This document shows positions 61,545 to 64,000 of a stretch of 64,000 bases of DNA, piece after piece. The translations under genes were made by a program, and so were the position numbers. Source of the stretch: Psychrobacter sp. P2G3 (GTDB taxonomy: Bacteria > Pseudomonadota > Gammaproteobacteria > Pseudomonadales > Moraxellaceae); assembly GCF_001593285.1 (NCBI RefSeq), contig NZ_CP012529.1, forward strand, positions 2,480,001 through 2,544,000, written 5' to 3'. Positions within the stretch are counted from its first letter, which is position 1, and each line of letters starts with the position of its first letter. Below the pieces are notes generated by a model that was given only the letters and a program-made list of their open reading frames with translations, ran no database searches and was not told the origin of the DNA.

Positions 61545-61559
61545 AACGCCTCTTGTTTT

Positions 61560-61588
61560 GCTTATGTTATAACTTGCTTATGTTATAA
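61560..61588. promoter_or_regulatory. Two 13-bp direct repeats upstream of the XdhC gene
   Basis: GCTTATGTTATAA at 61560-61572 is repeated exactly at 61576-61588, a period of 16. On the minus strand these are TTATAACATAAGC, twice, 16-44 bp before the XdhC start, so they may be an operator pair or overlap its promoter. Confidence 0.5.
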
Positions 61589-61603
61589 ACAGTTAGGTTG
61601 TAA

Positions 61604-61626
61604 AAACCCGCTAACTAAGCGGGTTT
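61604..61626. terminator. Terminator after the PaoC-like gene
   Basis: AAACCCGC (61604-61611) and GCGGGTTT (61619-61626), loop of seven, T run on the minus strand. It stands between the PaoC-like gene and the XdhC gene, implying a separate or read-through start for the latter. Confidence 0.85.
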
Positions 61627-61670
61627 CTTTAATGCAAAAACTTCTATTAAAACGACACTCGTATTTAAAA

Positions 61671-64000
61671 TTACTCTGGCATCTCAGCGAGCAGTTTATC
61701 AAGCGTAATCGGAAAGTCATAAACTCTGACGCCAACTGCATTATAAACAGCATTCGCAATGGCAGCAGCCGCACCGGAAATTGCTGTTTCGCCGATACCT
61801 TTAATGTGCATTGGATTGGTATAGGGATCGTCTTCTTCTACCAAAATAACATCGAGCTGCGGTACATCTGCATTGACAGGGACATGGTATTCAGCAAGGT
61901 CATGGTTGCATAGGCGACCGTCACGCTTGTCATGGATTACCTCCTCCATCAAAGCAGAACCAATACCAAATATCATACCGCCATAGCACTGCGAGGTAGC
62001 CGTTTTATGGTTTAAGATACGCCCTGCTGCGAATGCACCAGTCATACGTTTGACGCGAATCTCACCAGTGACTCTATGTACAGCAACTTCAGCGAAGTTG
62101 GCACCATACGAGGATTGGCGGTATTTCTTACCATTTTTACCGGGTTTGATTTGACCTTTGGCACTGACTTTTTGATCTTCGTATTTAGCGATGATATCTG
62201 CCAAGGCATAAGATTGAGAATTGTTAAAATCATATTCTTCCGTCTTAGCTTTTGAAATTGGTAAGCCAGTTTTTTCAGCCACTTTATCTGCTAAGTCCGT
62301 TGCCTTTTCTGTTAGTCCAGAAAGCTTATCCGTCAAGCCCGGTACTTTTTTAACCAAACCTGCAGCTTTTCCCTTACCCAGTTCGAGCGCAGCTTCGAGA
62401 GCAATTTCTGTCACGCTAGGATCATGCTCACCTGTTTGCTTGATTTGGCCGTTATCTAACTGGATGGTATCAGGATAAAGACCTACCTTATCTGCAATCA
62501 TCTCACGCAACTGCTCACAGGCTAGATAAACGCTACTACCTGAACTAGCAGCACCCCAACTACCACCCGAACCTGATGCAGCTGGTAAATCACTATCGCC
62601 TAACTTCATCTCAATATGGTCAATAGGCAGCCCTAACAGATCCGCAGCGACTTGGGAGAATACCGTATAAGAGCCGGTACCAATGTCGGTCATATCAGTC
62701 TCGATAATGGCTTTTACGCCAAGCGCTTTTGAGCTATCTATCTGCAAGGTTGCACGTGCTTCAGAAGGCTGTAATTGGTTACCACGAGCAGAAGCTGCCA
62801 TGCCTGTGCCTATCCACCAATCTCCCTCTAACTGACTGGCAGGTTTGGCATTACGTTGATCCCAGCCGAACTGCTCAGCGCCTTGTTCCATACAAGCAAG
62901 GAGCTTACGCGATGAGAACGGAATGTCCTGACTGGGGTCTTTTTCAGGTTCGTTACGGCGGCGCAGCTCAATAGGATCAATATCCAACTGCGAGGCCAGC
63001 TCATCCATCGCACATTCGACTGCAATCATACCAACAGCCTCGCCCGGCGCACGCATCGAGCCTGATAATACTTGGTTCATATCTACTTGTTGGTAGTTTA
63101 CTCGGCGGTTCTCACCACGATATAAATACTGGGTAGACAATGCCGTCGGCTCAAAAAACCCTTCTTCAGGTAAATTGCTAGTCACCGTATCGTGAATCAT
63201 GGTATTGATAAGACCGTTTTCATCGCAGCCAATAGCGATACGCTGACGGGTGTTTGAACGCCTTACCGTCGCTTCCATCACTTGTGGGCGAGTCATAGTA
63301 ATCAGCACTGGACGACCAAGCTCTTTTGCTGCAATCGCTGCTGCAATTGACTCTGGAGCGATGCCCAGTTTGCTGCCAAAACCACCACCGACATAATAAG
63401 CAATCAGTTGCACTTGATCTTTCTTTAAGTCTAAAGCGTCCATTACTTGCTGTTTGCAAGACGCCAACATCTGGTTAGAGGTGTACATAATGAGCTTATC
63501 ATCTTCCCAATGTGCCAATGTCGCATGCGGTTCCATAGCTGAGCTGTTTTGGCTTGGGGTATGATAGAGGCGATCAACGGTCACCGCAGCATCAGCCAGT
63601 CCTTGCTCCGGATCACCCTGTTCAGAATTTTTATCTGAGCCTTCTTGTTCATTAACATCATGAGCATTGGGCAGCTCTTTGGTAAAGTCGACAGCGGCTT
63701 TGTCAGTTTCGTCTTTATAGGTCACTTTGATAGCATTTGCGCCTTCTGTTGCCGCCTCAAAAGTTTCTGCAATCACGACAGCTATGGGTTGACCATGATA
63801 AAACACTTCACTCACACCTTGAGTAGGTGCTTTTGTTGCCCCGCCTTGCTGAGCATTACGTAAAAAATGCTTAGGATCGGTCACCACTTTGATGATACCG
63901 GGAATATCCTCTACAGAGCTACTGTCAATATTCTCCACTTCACCCTTAGCAATGGTTGCCCCAACCAAGACGCCATACACTTGGTTTTCTAGATGAATCT
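61671..64000 (-). CDS. paoC: PaoC-type molybdenum aldehyde oxidoreductase large subunit (5' end outside window)
   Basis: About 776 C-terminal residues, open to the right edge (the frame continues upstream as IHLENQ before VYGVLVGATIAKG). Features match the E. coli periplasmic aldehyde oxidoreductase PaoC: AMEPHATLAHWEDDKL, YVGGGFGSKL, GSMRAPGEAVGM, ETDMTDIGTGSYT, and the catalytic Glu in IKGIGETAISG near the C-terminus. A helical insertion of about 45 residues (from KAAGLVKKVPGL to EKTGLP, at 62235-62375) is not expected in the family. It oxidises aldehydes to acids with Moco, with Fe-S and FAD subunits (PaoA, PaoB) presumably encoded upstream. XdhC and MocA genes follow. Substrates are probably aromatic or aliphatic aldehydes. 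Confidence 0.85.
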   Translation of the reverse strand, partial: IHLENQVYGVLVGATIAKGEVENIDSSSVEDIPGIIKVVTDPKHFLRNAQQGGATKAPTQGVSEVFYHGQPIAVVIAETFEAATEGANAIKVTYKDETDKAAVDFTKELPNAHDVNEQEGSDKNSEQGDPEQGLADAAVTVDRLYHTPSQNSSAMEPHATLAHWEDDKLIMYTSNQMLASCKQQVMDALDLKKDQVQLIAYYVGGGFGSKLGIAPESIAAAIAAKELGRPVLITMTRPQVMEATVRRSNTRQRIAIGCDENGLINTMIHDTVTSNLPEEGFFEPTALSTQYLYRGENRRVNYQQVDMNQVLSGSMRAPGEAVGMIAVECAMDELASQLDIDPIELRRRNEPEKDPSQDIPFSSRKLLACMEQGAEQFGWDQRNAKPASQLEGDWWIGTGMAASARGNQLQPSEARATLQIDSSKALGVKAIIETDMTDIGTGSYTVFSQVAADLLGLPIDHIEMKLGDSDLPAASGSGGSWGAASSGSSVYLACEQLREMIADKVGLYPDTIQLDNGQIKQTGEHDPSVTEIALEAALELGKGKAAGLVKKVPGLTDKLSGLTEKATDLADKVAEKTGLPISKAKTEEYDFNNSQSYALADIIAKYEDQKVSAKGQIKPGKNGKKYRQSSYGANFAEVAVHRVTGEIRVKRMTGAFAAGRILNHKTATSQCYGGMIFGIGSALMEEVIHDKRDGRLCNHDLAEYHVPVNADVPQLDVILVEEDDPYTNPMHIKGIGETAISGAAAAIANAVYNAVGVRVYDFPITLDKLLAEMPE

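Overview
The window looks like chromosomal DNA of a Moraxellaceae gammaproteobacterium, most probably Psychrobacter. This is an inference from moderately low G+C, AT-rich intergenic DNA, an ESPR-type trimeric autotransporter, and the mix of a hut operon, small Zn/NAD dehydrogenases and a molybdenum cofactor locus. I see no rRNA, tRNA, CRISPR array, insertion sequence or prophage.

Layout. (1) 1-6470: histidine utilisation operon (end of hutU, a YjiH-family membrane protein, hutH, hutG, hutI) closed by a strong terminator. (2) 6552-14105: a PepSY protein, then a glycan locus of four glycosyltransferases on the minus strand, facing a plus-strand protein that resembles a sialyltransferase-type glycosyltransferase. 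(3) 14730-16076: gdhA. (4) 16736-20014: a five-gene plus-strand cluster (roadblock/LC7 protein, Aer-like PAS protein, PhnD-like protein without a signal peptide, two unrecognised proteins, the last with a possible degenerate roadblock half). This is the best candidate for an undescribed signalling module. (5) 20496-22343: a methyltransferase, a GNAT acetyltransferase and a tautomerase gene broken by a stop codon. (6) 23109-32225: a 2852-residue trimeric autotransporter adhesin behind a very AT-rich leader, followed by a BamE-like lipoprotein. (7) 32367-36031: small genes (rhodanese, YceI, GlpM, nitroreductase, quinol monooxygenase). (8) 36149-51165: an electrophile, aldehyde and organohalide detoxification island: quinone reductase, SDR, AhpD-like protein, FrnE/DsbA protein, TetR regulator, patatin lipoprotein, haloacid dehalogenase, peroxiredoxin-like protein, haloalkane dehalogenase, glutathione-dependent formaldehyde dehydrogenase, LysR regulator and aryl-alcohol dehydrogenase. 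A palindrome TTGAR-N6-CTCAA recurs at three promoters here and probably marks the TetR regulon. (9) 51166-64000: universal stress protein, then a minus-strand molybdenum locus (modB, modA, moaE, moaD, moaC, mobA, moaB, moaA, moeA, mocA-like, xdhC/paoD-like) ending in a PaoC-type molybdenum aldehyde oxidoreductase cut by the window edge. No modC lies beside modAB.

How the parts fit. Regions 8 and 9 are metabolically compatible: alcohol and formaldehyde dehydrogenases and a molybdenum aldehyde oxidoreductase remove aldehydes, and the moa/moe/moc genes make the cofactor that oxidoreductase needs. Regions 1 and 3 both centre on glutamate.

Two patterns cut across the gene list. First, tandem repeats of 15 bp (five codons), and one of 12 bp, sit inside loops or tails of at least six unrelated proteins. 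Second, a dispersed hairpin element occurs at least six times in intergenic DNA; its loop is conserved while the arms differ between copies yet still pair within each copy. Both were found by eye, and all coordinates and assignments come from reading the sequence without database searches.
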